64,000 bases of DNA, taken from Flammulina velutipes. Its lineage: Eukaryota; Basidiomycota; Agaricomycetes; Agaricales; Physalacriaceae. Shown here in pieces: positions 10,798-22,182 of the stretch (position 1 is the first letter of the stretch; the number at the start of each line of letters is the position of its first letter). A program made the translations under genes and the position numbers. The DNA is taken from contig CM022368.1 of assembly GCA_011800155.1 (NCBI GenBank), positions 124,001 to 188,000 of the forward strand, given 5' to 3'. Under the pieces are notes generated by a model. It was given only the letters and a program-made list of their open reading frames with translations, was not told the DNA's origin and made no database searches.

Positions 10798-11313
10798 ATG
10801 CATTTCCCCTCTTCCCTCAAGCTAGTCGGAGCCATGCTCCTCTCCGCCCTCGTCTCCCAAGCCGCGTACGCAATATTATCAATTAACTGATCTATCATGC
10901 TTATTCTTGCGTACAGACCGGCGCACCCACTCACACAAATGATGATAAAAGAACTCAAGGACCCCCAAGGCAGAACTGTATGGACAGACGATCCTGGCTA
11001 TCTCTTCACTTACTTCCGGCCGCGGGACGATGATCCCCTCGGCCACATCGACTCCTTCGACCCAATGGAATACGCCATGTATAAAACGAAGGGCTGGGAG
11101 GAGAACGGGGCTGTCGTTGAGCCGGTTTTTGGACTCACCAAGATTGATAACGGCGAGATGATATACGGGTCTGAGCTTCCGGAGGTATTTTCATGAATGT
11201 GTTTCTAACAGACGGCGTAGCTGACAGTTCATTTTTAGGATATTATCATACTCAAGGCTGGTTTCTATGAAGAACGTTACTGGGTTGTGTGGACTCCGTA
11301 TGGGCATGGTTGA
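10798..11313 (+). CDS. Family gene B: small secreted cysteine-free protein
   Basis: The exons are 10798-10865, 10917-11184 and 11239-11313, giving 136 residues. The signal exon is MHFPSSLKLVGAMLLSALVS followed by QA. Intron 1 (51 nt) contains an in-frame TGA, so splicing is required for a signal peptide joined to the mature domain. The mature part has VWTDDPGYLFTYF, aligning with VWQQPGGYLFTFV in gene A. It also has Y.TKGW, and a last exon ILKAGFYEERYWVVWTP. The second intron is 54 nt and starts GTATTTTC. There are no cysteines. The paralogue at 45905 lacks three residues in the middle exon. Function is unknown. Confidence 0.85.
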
Positions 11314-12020
11314 GCAGTCGGTAGTAGCAGTGCTCTCAAAACGACCTACGCTTTTCGTGTGTAAACTCAATAAAACGTTCGAACATCCATCTCGGGTTTG
11401 CGTACGGATATCGAACCTTGCATCCCAGTCCTCTGTCCAGTAACGTCCTGAATACAGATAAATGAAGCTGAATTCATGCGCCATATACAGGGGGCTGGTT
11501 GGGAGTTGTAAATGTATGCCGACCCTATTTGCCGCCAGACTCGCGCAGAGCAACGAACAATGCAGCATCAAGATATTCGTCGGTGCGCCACCGACCCGCC
11601 GCCACTACCCTGTCGTCGTTCGCTTCTCTGCATGGCGGAGCTTGCTGATACCTACTATCGGAGTCCTGCCAAAATTAACCAGTCAATAAACATAGTGCTG
11701 CGAGAACAAAGATGTTTTACTGTCGGTGTTTGGAACGGTCAATTGATGGGCGGGCGCGCTCAGATGAGAGATCTCTTCCTTGTCGGTCTAAATTTACCAT
11801 CCGCCCTCGCGAAGCATTAGGATCTAGTCACAAGAAAGAGATGTTAACGAAAATAAAATGAACGACGAACTCATGCGCTCGTTCTCCTTCGTAGTTGATG
11901 GTATCGTCACCTGAGTCAAGAACAGCGAGTACGGCGGTCAACCGCCCTGACGATGCTGTGCGCCACAGCGCTATCCACATAGAAAAGCTGATGATTTAAT
12001 CTATTGCATCATCTTGGAAT
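11314..12020. other. 3' flank of gene B
   Basis: Conserved with 46416-47150 but with several indels and no shared frame. No gene is seen. Confidence 0.5.
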
Positions 12021-12189
12021 TTGGATGAGGAGAGATACGTCGAACAAGCACTCACCGGACCCCCCGCTACTCGACAGTCAGAGCTGGGGGAACACGGAAA
12101 AATACAGGTGGGCCAGAGCTATAATAGAGACAGAGACCATCAACGAGTTGAATCCGATACTGCGAAAATAAACCGCATTGGGAGGATGA

Positions 12190-12249
12190 TTATTTCGCGA
12201 AGCCGCAGGGGGGTCCGATTGAACCGCCCGCATAGCTCCTTTGAAATGA
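12190..12249 (+). repeat. Hairpin element, copy 4
   Basis: Flanks TATTTCGCGAAGCC and GCATAGCTCCTTTGAAATGA. The stem is imperfect: GGGGGGT faces ACCGCCC. Confidence 0.7.
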
Positions 12250-12723
12250 GGAAGTGGAGGGAGCGGGAACGGGGAATGAGGGAGGTGTCGCTGTAAGGAC
12301 TTCACTGTCAAAGGGTGAGAGCGCAGGCTATAAGCTCTGCCTTGGTGAGGGCACGCGCCTTGGCAGACATCGACGCGGTACAGAAGGGAAAAGACGATGA
12401 TAGACACATACGTGTCGAACACAGGCGACGCAGCTGCATCGTCTCCAGATCAGACAAGGTCGACGAGTCTGATTTCGGGATGTACGGACATTGGAGAAGG
12501 TATTGGCAGCTTGTTGGGAAAGAAGGTCTTGGATACGATGCAGCTAGGACGCGTCTGGAGTTGGAAGTGGCGAGAAAGAAAAGCAAAAGAAAGCAACGGG
12601 AACGCACCTGCATCGCGTCTTCCGGGCCTTCCAACCTCAAGGGCTTGGTGAATGCCCTCTGCAAGAGATGCATGGCAGCGATGTATTTCGCAGCCGGCGA
12701 CCGGGGCACCGATTTCCCTGCTT

Positions 12724-12786
12724 TGAGGTATTTCGTAGAGCCACAGGCGATTCAAGTGAACCGCCCGCATTACTCTTTCGAAATGG
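12724..12786 (+). repeat. Hairpin element, copy 5
   Basis: Flanks TATTTCGTAGAGCC and GCATTACTCTTTCGAAATGG. The stem is weak (GGCGATTC with GAACCGCC). Confidence 0.7.
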
Positions 12787-13687
12787 CAGGAAGGGAGGTT
12801 GATAGATCCATATAGTCGGATGTTGAAGTGGGACGCGAGCTACGCGACTGCGAGAGAGCGGAATAGATGCTGTGTTGCTTCCATAGGACGGTCTTCTCCG
12901 ATCCCGCTGCTTCAACGATCAAGTTGGGTTCGTGTAGTAGGGACATCACCAAGGCAGCTGCACACAAAGACGAGAGCAGCGTCGAGTGGTTATGAGAAGA
13001 CGTCTGGGCGTCGGAAACGTGAGTCGGAAAAGCCAAAGGAATGGACAAAAAACCGCACCTGGGCTACGCAACCTTCACCTGCCAGAACTCCCGGCGCCAC
13101 CTTCTTCCCCTCCGTGTTCGAATTGCACGTAGTTTACGATGTTTCGACAGTCCAGGTTGGTGGTGAATCAACGAGATGGTCGTTAACGAAAGATATCTTG
13201 AGCTTGTCGTTGTTTGTCAATGTCAGCATGGCCAGAACGGTCACCTGACACGTCGACGCGGTCGCATTGTTATCCGCTTTAATCATACAGCGAGTCCCCT
13301 TTCCATAAACATCGTCGTTCAATCGGTCTCTGCTCAATCCAATAGCTATGGATATCCTAGCCAACATCGACGTGCTCGCTCTAGTTGGTGATACATGTCT
13401 GAGTAGACACCTACTCCACGGCCGGTGGCGCATCTACTACATAACATTGACTCATCACGACACCAAGCACGGTGATCACACATTGTAACCATAGTAAATC
13501 CCCACCAGCGTCGGGATGGATACTTCACGTCCCCGAACTCCGGTCATGTAATGGTAACGACGCGACGCACACGTCATCATGATTTGCGCCTTCTTATGCT
13601 TCAACAGTACATCGCATTGTTGGAAATTATTTCTGACCGACATTTTGAAGGGGATCACCCTCCGTTGATGCTAACCTATCTACGCTG

Positions 13688-13741
13688 GTGAGTTTACGTC
13701 TGATTTTCATTCAAGCTTACCTTTACCCTATCAATTCTCAG
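13688..13741 (+). promoter_or_regulatory. 5'-leader intron of family gene C
   Basis: CTACGCTG, then GTGAGTTT to TTCTCAG, followed by GCCGTATAG. This is the same leader junction as in the other members. No clear TATA box is visible. Confidence 0.55.
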
Positions 13742-13764
13742 GCCGTATAGATCCAGCTCTAACG

Positions 13765-14325
13765 ATGCACATCCACCACTCCTTCGAACTAGTCGTGGCA
13801 GTATTACTCCCAGCCTTCATCGTCAAAGCCGAGTACGCAATCCTTCCTATTCTCCTACACCCTACCTGATTTACACGCACAGGCCCCGTGCGCTAGCTAA
13901 AGAGATGACCCTCCAGCTACTCCCCCCTACCATTCGCGGGTTCAGAGTCAGCAATGATACCCGCCATGCCAGACCAACGGTTGATCTCAAGTACATCAAC
14001 GAAGATGACGTGCATACAATGTATCAAGTCGTAGATGGATGGGAGTACCCGTATAATGCTACGTATCCGCGAAAGGTCAATGCGAATGCTATGACTAGGA
14101 AAGATGGCGGGTCGATACAGACCCTCGTGGATTTGCAAAGGGTATGTCCTTATTCTACGGCGACGGGATACTTACTGGATTATTTATTGTTGGTAGCAAG
14201 GGTTTTTGCTTGATCATGGCGAGGATTATAGTAGACGAAAGTGGGCCTTGTTGAGGTACCTCGATGAAAATGGACATTATGAACGTCCAGAAGATTTGTC
14301 CGACTACGAGTACGAGACAGAATGA
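13765..14325 (+). CDS. Family gene C: small secreted cysteine-free protein
   Basis: The exons are 13765-13832, 13883-14141 and 14197-14325, giving 151 residues. The signal exon is MHIHHSFELVVAVLLPAFIV. Intron 1 is 50 nt in phase 2. The middle exon has YQVVDGWEYPYNATYPRKV; the VDGW is shared with gene D and close to MDGW in gene F. The last exon reads FLLDHGEDYSRRKWALL and continues with an acidic, tyrosine-rich tail (YERPEDLSDYEYETE). In the copy at 51350 the mature part has two replacements against about seven silent changes, while the signal exon has five replacements. That suggests constraint on the mature protein. Function is unknown. Confidence 0.85.
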
Positions 14326-14950
14326 TCGTACTATACACTCATTCTGATTAGTACACCTGTTCCCGTAGGATAACATTGGACACAATGGAGGCCTGGCGTT
14401 GCCGCCGGTCCAGTCAGGCTTTAATATACAACTTCTGGCCATTCAACATCGTTCATATTTGGAGTATCAAGCATCAACTGCGCGCGCGTACGCATCGTCC
14501 ATTTGTTTTCGAGCGAGAGATCAGCATAAGTCCGCATACTATGCAGTGGCGAGCAGTGAAGGTAACATTTGTGTCGGAGCGGTGATTGGCGACCGGGGGC
14601 AATAGACGGATCAAGGTGGCAGTGCGTTGGCTTTCCGTGACTTTTCGACAGTAAGTACAATAACGCTAATTGCCCTGATACGACATTGCCATGATTGTGA
14701 TTAAACATCCATTCATTACGTTGTACTCGAGCTCAGCAACCACGATTTAGAATTGTACTGGGTAAGGTTTTGATTCAGATAAGAAGTGCGGGATAGAACC
14801 TTATAGGCAAGGAAAACGGAAAGATAAAAGGAAGAGAAACGAAGCGGTATACAGCCTGATAGGATCCTTGCATAGCTGTATGCGCTCCCGCCTGAGCGAG
14901 TCCGAAAGCCTACGTCCGCTCTACAACATGTCATGAGGATGCAGAAGCAA
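14326..14950. other. 3' flank of gene C
   Basis: Conserved with 51911-52430. A 68-codon frame at 14399-14605 is open in both arms but shows mostly replacement differences, so it is not called as a gene. Confidence 0.5.
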
Positions 14951-16240
14951 GATCAGAGGTAGTTTTCGTACCTTAGTGATGCTCTTGCTGAGATTAACAA
15001 CGTTCACGTTGACGGAGACGACGATAGAACGCGCGGGGAACTCTACGTGCCCACGGTGTCAGATTACGTTCGGATGCAAAGCTTTAGCGACGAACCTCTG
15101 ACAAATGCAGTAAATCCGACGTCAGATAGAGAGAAGGGCATCGGAGCTGTCATGATGAACGCAGAGAGCCTCCTCCTCGAAGAGAGGCAAGCCAGTGTTT
15201 GCTGGTGTATCACGCTTCGACGCGTGCATGATTGATTTTCGACGCGAAATGACGGGGCACGCCTCTGGAACAGGTAAGAATGGATAGAGTGGAGGAATGT
15301 GGCGACGAACGCACTGGACATTTTATAGCGCAATTGCCATCGTTGTTTCAACCGCCTTGTTGTCCATTGATGCAGACTACGTGGAGAACCAGGATGATGG
15401 GACGAAAACGAGGGCGACGCGTTGAAGCTACAGCACATGATATCAACGGGCATCTGTTCTCTAGCCTCCGACGAAGATTTTGGTGGGGCGATTCCTAGCT
15501 GATGTCAAACACGGCGGGGGCCTCCAGACGACGCGGGTCGTTCGCGAGCGAGCGATGGTGTCTGCGCGTCTCGTGGGTGCGGATAGCTGTGACAAGTGAG
15601 CGGCCTGCACCGTGGATGTCCGTAGCTCGACGCTGCAGGATATGAATAGGTTAGTGCAAATTGGTACGTAGGGGCATGTCGCGCACCTGTTGACGTTCGA
15701 GAATCGCAGTGGTCTATCCCCTAGAGACGAGCGCTGAGCTCTCAGTAGAGAACGTGCACATGGAAGGACGATGGTCGTGGTAGAGGTCAGAAGAGCGGGT
15801 AAACAAGGACCAACAACGCGATTCCCTTTCCTTCCTACCATCATGCATCGACCTCGACACCGTTTTCGCCGTCCTTGACGATGACCAGACGATGATGAGA
15901 CTCTCATCTCTGGCTCCACGCGAGAGCCAAGATTCTCCCCTCCTGGACTATGACTATCGGATGTTTGACGACTACGGCCGAACGACGACCGCACATTTTC
16001 GCACCCCCGCAGACAGAATACGTAGCGAATACGCGAAGCATCTGGCGCGCTCGGATGAAAGAAGCGAACGCATTACTCGGGCAATCGCGATGGTACGACC
16101 AACAGGGTGCTGGGTGGACGTCGAGAACAAGGAACACTTCAGCCGACGTTCGAATTCTTGAACCGGGCGGACAGGATTGGCGGCTTATCGAAAGAAAACG
16201 TCGTAGGGGAACGCAGTGTGATTAGGTAAGTATTCGAAAA
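14950..16240 (-). pseudogene. Decayed block R, copy 1 (unrecognised)
   Basis: Matches 52.45-53.58 kb in the same orientation. On the minus strand both copies contain SRWVVVAVTGE-type sequence (15930 and 53300) flanked by short GT...AG gaps. In this copy the frames are broken by stops and indels. The product is not recognised. It lies directly after duplication arm 1, so the direct duplication probably extends to here. Confidence 0.4.
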
Positions 16241-17170
16241 CAATATCGATGTTTTAATCTCTAACCGCCGCCCATAGATACCACTTATATCCAGACAGCA
16301 CAGTACCTAGGCCGTATCCCCACGAATGTACGATATCTCCCACCACAATGATCTGCGTGAATGGATTGCTATGCACTACAAATATTGGACATGTTACATT
16401 GCCGCAAGTCGCCACCAAGACCACTTACCGACCACCAGTCTCTGATTAGCTATCCAGCGACCAGACTGTCGAACCGGCTGTCGTTGCGCTTAATCTTGGT
16501 TTCCTTAGCTTCGGTCACCACAACGAGGTCGGAGTCTGGTCAAAACAGCGCGAGGTGTAACACCCTTAGCGGCTTTTGGCTGCGACTCCAGAGACGGAGT
16601 TGTCCCAACCCATAAAAGGACCTGTAAGCGACGTTTATATCCGCATATGGCTCTTACAGTAGGCACCCTTTTCATTCCTGATAACTTATTCTGAGCTTTT
16701 ATTTTAGGTGCGCCACACATGACACTTGATTTGCACGCTGGAAACAGCTCTTGCGAAGCGAGACCTTTCCCGTTGAGCGTATGGCGCCACATTACTTGGA
16801 CAGCTCCCTCAAATTCCTGAGGGAAAGATCAGGACGCCTAAATAATCTTTCACCAGCCGTGAGGCTACCGGACGCGTCCCCCCGGTAAAGTTCGCCTTGG
16901 TGTACAGATTTGCCAACATCGTTCGGATTCCTCGACATGCGCGCGCACGTGGAACATATATTTGTTTCCTGACAAGATCTGTCCTCGCTTTTTCCCTTCG
17001 CGATCGGGTACACTCAAGCGCTGAAGGCAAACCTGCTGACACGACAACCCGCATGTACACATCTCTCTCAAATTTCACAAATGCGCGGGGCAGTGATATA
17101 AAGGTACGCTTCAGCTCGTTGCCGTCGTTTCGAACTTACCATGATGCGGCTGCCTGCTTTACCTCCCCGC
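16241..17170. other. No gene recognised
   Basis: Short open frames only, none with a recognisable motif. I found no second copy within the window. Confidence 0.5.
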
Positions 17171-17177
17171 GCACCGT

Positions 17178-18330
17178 ATGATGGCCCTCGTTATCGCCTT
17201 CGACATTGGGACGGCGTTCTCTTGCGCGTCTTTCGTCAAATTGGAGCCGGTGTTTCTATAATTCAAGGTGTTACCAGGTAGGCCTCCCAACCATTTTATA
17301 CCTTTTATCTCAGCTTGATTTTGCCCATCAGGTTTCCTGCACAGCAGAAGGGAGAAACGAAGCCTAGCAGAGGACGAGGAATATGTCAAAGTTGAACGGT
17401 CAGCCGATCTCCTTACTTTCTATCCATCCAGTAACTCAAAGTATGCAGGTTCAAACTCCATCTCCGCCCCAAGACGCTCTCCGCGAGCCACGTCACCGAC
17501 AACGATATCCCAACTCTTCCAAAGGGAAAACACCCCATTGATGTCCTCGCCGATTTCATTGTATACCTCTTCGTGTGCCAGTGCACGCGGGAGTTCATCA
17601 TCGAAGTGACGTTCAACGGCCAATCCTACTAGACGTCGATCTGGAACGTAGTTTCGCACACGAATGGATGGGAGGATTAGCAACAACGCATCATACGCAA
17701 GGCTGCTGGTTGGTCAAGGAGAAGGATGCGCCGACACGTGTTCAGTTCGTCACGGGCGGGAAATCGAGTCTGCATTTCTGTGTTTCACAGGTAACACTTT
17801 CGGGTAAGGATATGGTTCGTTTATAGATCTCAGTTTCGTTTTTTCGTTTCGCTTATGTGGCGCACATTAGGATTCGAAGGGGACGATTATCCTTGATATG
17901 CCGGAGGTGGGACGATCTATTTTGGCGCGTATCGCATGACAGATAAGAGAGAGTTCGAGGAAATAGCGCCGACACAATGTATGCCTCATAGTTATTTAGT
18001 ACGTTTACTTGGTTCTTCCAGATCATTTACAAGGGTCGATCTTTTTCAGTCGGCGAGCTCATCGATACTTCCAAGGTAAGTGTTTACCATATCCATACTC
18101 TTATTCAAACTCACGCAATCTATCCTAGAACTCCTAAAAGGAACACGATTCAGAACAGCAGAGGAGGTCAAAGAGGTTACGAAGGTCTTCGATGATTGCA
18201 TTGCTTGACAGTTTCAAAGGTGACCCGCTGTGGTTGTATATGACGGAGATCCGGACGTGGCAACTGCCTTGGAGTCCAAACGGAAAGACGATTCAGTAGT
18301 TCCGAAGTTTGTGTTCATGTAACGCCGGCA
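17178..18330 (+). pseudogene. Hsp70-like ATPase relic
   Basis: The start MMALVIAFDIGTAFSCASF matches the first ATP-binding loop of the Hsp70-like proteins expanded in Agaricomycetes (FDIGTTFSG type). Next come IQGVTR and FPAQQKGETK across an intron, then VERFKLHLRPKTL and DIPTLPKGKHPIDVLADFIV near 17440-17560. After that come VSHTNGWE, RVQFVTGGKSSLHFCV (17730), IIYKGRSFSVGELID (18020) and LLKGTRFRTAEEVKEVTKVF (18130). This order is correct for the family. Several stops, at least one missing base near 17260 and a lost VPS.LYYD segment break the gene. The phosphate-2 loop (DAGGGT) is degraded. It is a dead gene and the only copy in the window. Confidence 0.8.
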
Positions 18331-18800
18331 TATATTCGTCGCCGCATGTCCTTGTTGACGTTAACGAATCAATGGGGTCAGACATATTATATTGCGATTC
18401 AAAACCATCTTCATTAGAAATAGCACGTGCGAAATCTATCACTCCTGGCGGCTTGCTGGTACCATGGCGAGGGCATAATGTCCGAGTATCAGCCCTTCAA
18501 GCGCGGGTCCTCTAGACAGGATAATCGTGCGCTAGGAACCAAAGCGATCGTCAATGGAAGACTCTACAAGTACATGAAATTTACATGCCTACGTAGAATA
18601 GAACACGTTCGGTGTGCTCATGAAGGGAGATGAGAAGGAGGCTGCCCCGTCTGAATTTGACACCACTCTGAACCCGACGATGAGCCCTGCCCAGTCAACG
18701 ATAAAGTGGCATTAGCACAGCGGGAGATCCCGCGAGATACTGACCACAGATAATGGACACCGTCTAGTCTGGCAGGCATACAGTGCTCACAGTTCGTGAA
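18331..18800. other. No gene recognised
   Basis: Possibly the worn end of the Hsp70-like relic. No clear motif is seen. Confidence 0.4.
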
Positions 18801-20330
18801 AAACAAGCTTCACGGGCGATGGGATGCACGACAGCATTTGCCGTCGAAGGCTGAAGAGACGAAATTAGGAGGTGGGAGATGAGGTGAGGACTCTGTGTTA
18901 CTTGCTCCGCCTGAGAACGCATCAGTATCCAGAGCCAAGTGTTTGAATGCTGTGGACTGAGCGATGAAAGTGAGCTTCGAGACAGAACGGGGCGCTGCAA
19001 AGATAGATGTACTAGACGTTGAAAGAGCTTGGTTAATCATCGTGATCGCGGAGTTTCCAATGAGCGAATAGAGCACGATGAAATCAGGGAACGAGAGCGC
19101 GTGCACCGAGTTTCTGAAAACAGCCGCAGCACGCAATCAATGAAGTGGTTCTGAGAAGTCACCGTAAACCAACTCCATTTTCCAAGCGCTGCGTTCACTG
19201 TTTCAATGTTCTTGTATTTCACGGAACACTGCTGCATGTATACACAGTATTCTCTCACCATTGACGGCTCCCCAATGGAATTATAGACCGCATGTTCCTC
19301 TTTATCGGTACATTATTCGAATGTCCAGAACGACTCCTCCATACCAGCACGGCAACAGTCTTGGAGAAGGGCTTTAGTACTTGAACAGTCGAGTAAGTAA
19401 ATTGTGAACAAACCATCTGGGGGCAACAGCGAGTCTTCACCGACGAAGGCACTCGCACCGTAAAACGTATGCGCGCATGTCCCGATCTACCTTCCATCCA
19501 CCACCTAGCATGACGCACACCACAGTCTTCACCGAAAAAGGTGTCCGCACGGGGAAACGCGCAGCTCTCAACGTGACAGAGAGTGTATTCCGATCTCCCA
19601 TCTGTCTACCATCCGATTTTGACAATGCCAGATGGCGGTACTGAGATGTTCAATCGCACGAGCTCGAGGAAGCAACGATTGTCTTTGGCTCTCATTCCCA
19701 AAATTGGCCGCTGAGACGTCCAGATGAATAGGCTCGGGGAGACATTGAGAGAGTAATCGAGGGACGGAGATCGTGGTCATACGATCTCGAGCAAGGTGGG
19801 TGTTGGAAGGAGCGTGAAGATGAAGAAGGTAACACGTTCGTGTCAGGAATACGCTGGGGTTGGACGAGTCAGATGTGAAGCATTCCAGACAATGGAAATG
19901 CGTACCTCTGGGGGTGGTCGCGAGCATTACTCGCCCATTCCAGCATAGGTATCCGGACGATTGGATAGAGAGAATCATGGATGATAGGACGAACAGTATT
20001 TCCAAGTTGCTTCGTGTCTTGCCTGCCTATGGGCTGCATTCAGCTCAGCGAGAGTAACGTGAAGCAGCAGGAGACGCACCAATTTGTGCGCCGTTGGTAT
20101 TGACGCCTGATGGCTAGATCGCTTCGGTCATACAAGAACAGGCAGAGATCAGTGCTGGAGTCGAATCAACAGGCAGGACAGATTCAAGAACTGGCGTGGT
20201 GTTATGGATTTCGTCCGCATGTCCTGAAGGGTGTGGCGCTCGTTCAGTTTAATGTTTTCGCAAAGGAGAATCCAGCGCAAATGAGTGGTGGTGGTGGTGG
20301 TGGTGGTGGTGGTCAAGAGTCAAGATGAAT
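18800..20330 (-). repeat. Repeat block Q, copy 2
   Basis: Inverted copy of 5.67-7.40 kb, extending further at the far end. The minus-strand piece AITMINQALSTSSTSIFAAP (19060) has relatives at 55.75 kb and 56.95 kb. The IHLDVSAANFGNESQ piece is at about 19700, and the exon with YPDDWIERIMDDRTNSISKL is antisense near 19950. Confidence 0.6.
20284..20312 (+). repeat. (TGG)n microsatellite expansion
   Basis: About nine to ten GGT/TGG triplets. The matching position of block Q copy 1 (near 5735) has no such run, so the expansion is specific to this copy. Confidence 0.8.
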
Positions 20331-21100
20331 GGGATCCCGGGCTGCCGGACCGATGCGAACCGGTTTCATACATCTTTCGTTGCAACCACTACCATCTCCA
20401 TCTTTTCGTCCATATTCCGCCAGCGTGGACTGTTGAATTTTGCGAACGGCGTACAATTCAATATCGCATGAACAGAAGGCCAATACGTGCAAGGATTGCT
20501 GGCTGGTGGATATCCTTCGAGGTTGCGCAGCGCAGGTGCGTTTTCTGCTCATATCTTTGGCCTTTCTGACTGAAGTTCCGACGCATAGATCTCTTCCCCA
20601 GGCGATTGTATTCGTTCTTAACGGCCTTGCCGATGTAATTACGACACGAACCCGACTTGGTCGTTGAAGCCGCACGATGGGAAGACCGCCCTATGAAATA
20701 CGCATGACATCAACACCGTTCCCTCGCAGTTGCGTAGCTCACGTCGGACTTGCCGCATTCGACTCTGGTCTCCTCTTGCCCCATTTCGAAAGAGCTATGC
20801 GGGCGGTTTACTCGTACCGCCTGCGGCTCTAAGAAATCCCTCTAGGCAAGGAGACTCAAACCTTGGTCGCTGTACATGCATCGCCGCCAGACGTCTCTCG
20901 CGGACACTGTTCTTCAAGTCCTCGCGGTTGGGATCCACGGACGAGGACATGCTGCCAAGCTGGGTATGACAAAAGGGTGCAGCAAGTGCGTTTCCTGTCC
21001 ATGACTTTGGCCTTTCTGACTCCCATTTTCAGCCCCTAGACCGACCTGTCCTGAAGACGGCAGCGCTGTTTCGCATCAAAATATCTTCTTTTCCGACATG
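20330..21100 (+). repeat. Repeat block P, copy 3 (partial)
   Basis: Inverted relative of 4.9-5.66 kb. The plus-strand piece NFANGVQFNIA near 20435 is the counterpart of VNDVQFKVAW. It is followed by GT...AG gaps starting GTGCGTTTTCTG. One hairpin element lies inside. Confidence 0.55.
20781..20837 (-). repeat. Hairpin element, copy 6
   Basis: CATTTCGAAAGAGCTATGC flank, then a stem of GGCGGT with ACCGCC around tactcgt, then GCGGCTCTAAGAAAT. Confidence 0.75.
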
Positions 21101-22182
21101 CTGCCACTGCCTTCGCCAAGGTCCGTACACCGCACACAAGCCACGATCCCTGCGACCTTGTTTGATCTGGAGATACGTCGCCGGCAGGTCGCCCGTGTTG
21201 GCCGTGCGTGTATACCATCGTCCATCCCATCCATTTATGACCAGGAGTCTCTACGCACGAGAATTCGATACCTGGGCGCTTTTCGAGTCCCGATGTCACT
21301 GCGGTTAGCGAATCATCACCGTCAGATGAACGAGGTTACCCTGCGGCTCTTCCATTCGAATGTTACATACAACCTAAGGAGCTCCGGTTTTATGACTTTG
21401 ATGGGCGTCGCTCGTGGAATGATAGAGAAGCGAGGTAGTACGTGTGTCATCATTTTCAGTCTCCAGTACAATAACAGAGCTGTAGATAGTACGCTAGCCG
21501 AGCGTCTTGCCCTTCGATACGTTGCTCTAGGTGCCATTGGGCTCTTATTGGCTTGAGCAGTCCACGAAGTGCTCCAACCGCTTTCTGTCAGCATAAGCCC
21601 CGCACATTGTTACCGCCGCGTCCCCGTCCAACAATATCCCAGCGCCAGCCCTCTATGCAATACTTCCCGCTGTCTTCCTCGTCGCTCCAGTATTCTCCCT
21701 TGTTTGATTCCTGCCTTTCGTTGTCGGCCATCATGCGACGACACGTCGAAGTGATCTATGTGTTCTTCTCTCCCGTAATCGGACACTGCGACAGGGAAGT
21801 CGAGCGATTGGGTACTGGTTAAGAATTGTTGGCACTTTCCACGCCGCAAGGTGTTCTCATTCCTGTTTATGCCAGAGTTGTCTCTATGCATATCATTTCT
21901 CGCGACCACGACTTCATTTGTACATAAGTATTTTCCTAGCACTTTTCGATGTTTTTACGTGATCTTTGTCGCTACTCGTTCAGTCCTATACAATTGCTTT
22001 CAAGCCTTTGACTCTCCTCTACTTCTTTGTTCTGTCAACCGTGTTTGTACAGTATAGTACTGATCTCACTCCTTCCGACAATCTGTTTGGGGTGGTCTCA
22101 GATCTGTACAGGGGCATTGCTCTTTGCCTCTTACCTTTATCATTAAGCAAGGAATTTTCGCAACTGTAAGCTGTTCGACTCT
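21101..22182. other. Upstream of F-box gene 1
   Basis: A 152-codon frame is open at 21098-21556 without a recognisable motif, and 21.85-22.15 kb is T-rich. Both may belong to the F-box gene's promoter region. No gene is called. Confidence 0.45.

Larger units (their letters stand above)
12020..13660 (-). repeat. Repeat block P, copy 2
   Basis: Equivalent to 47.15-48.52 kb in the other duplication arm. Minus-strand pieces include TNNDKLKISFVNDHLVDSPP near 13180 and KKVAPGVLAGEG-type sequence near 13080. GT...AG gaps separate them, as in the other P blocks. Frames are interrupted. Two hairpin elements lie inside. Confidence 0.55.
7400..14900. repeat. Direct segmental duplication, arm 1
   Basis: This segment recurs in the same orientation at about 41.15-52.3 kb. 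The order is the same in both: family gene A, aminopeptidase relic, family gene B, block P, family gene C. The offset grows from 33720 at gene A to about 35107 at gene B and 37585 at gene C. This reflects roughly 1.4 kb and 2.4 kb that are present only in arm 2. Confidence 0.85.

Noticed and set aside
14399..14605. 68-codon frame open in both duplication arms (also 51985-52191)
   Set aside because: I count about six replacement and three silent differences, so there is no sign of protein-level constraint. It is probably open by chance in a recent duplicate.
21098..21556. 152-codon frame upstream of F-box gene 1
   Set aside because: No motif, no second copy with the frame kept, and no convincing start context.
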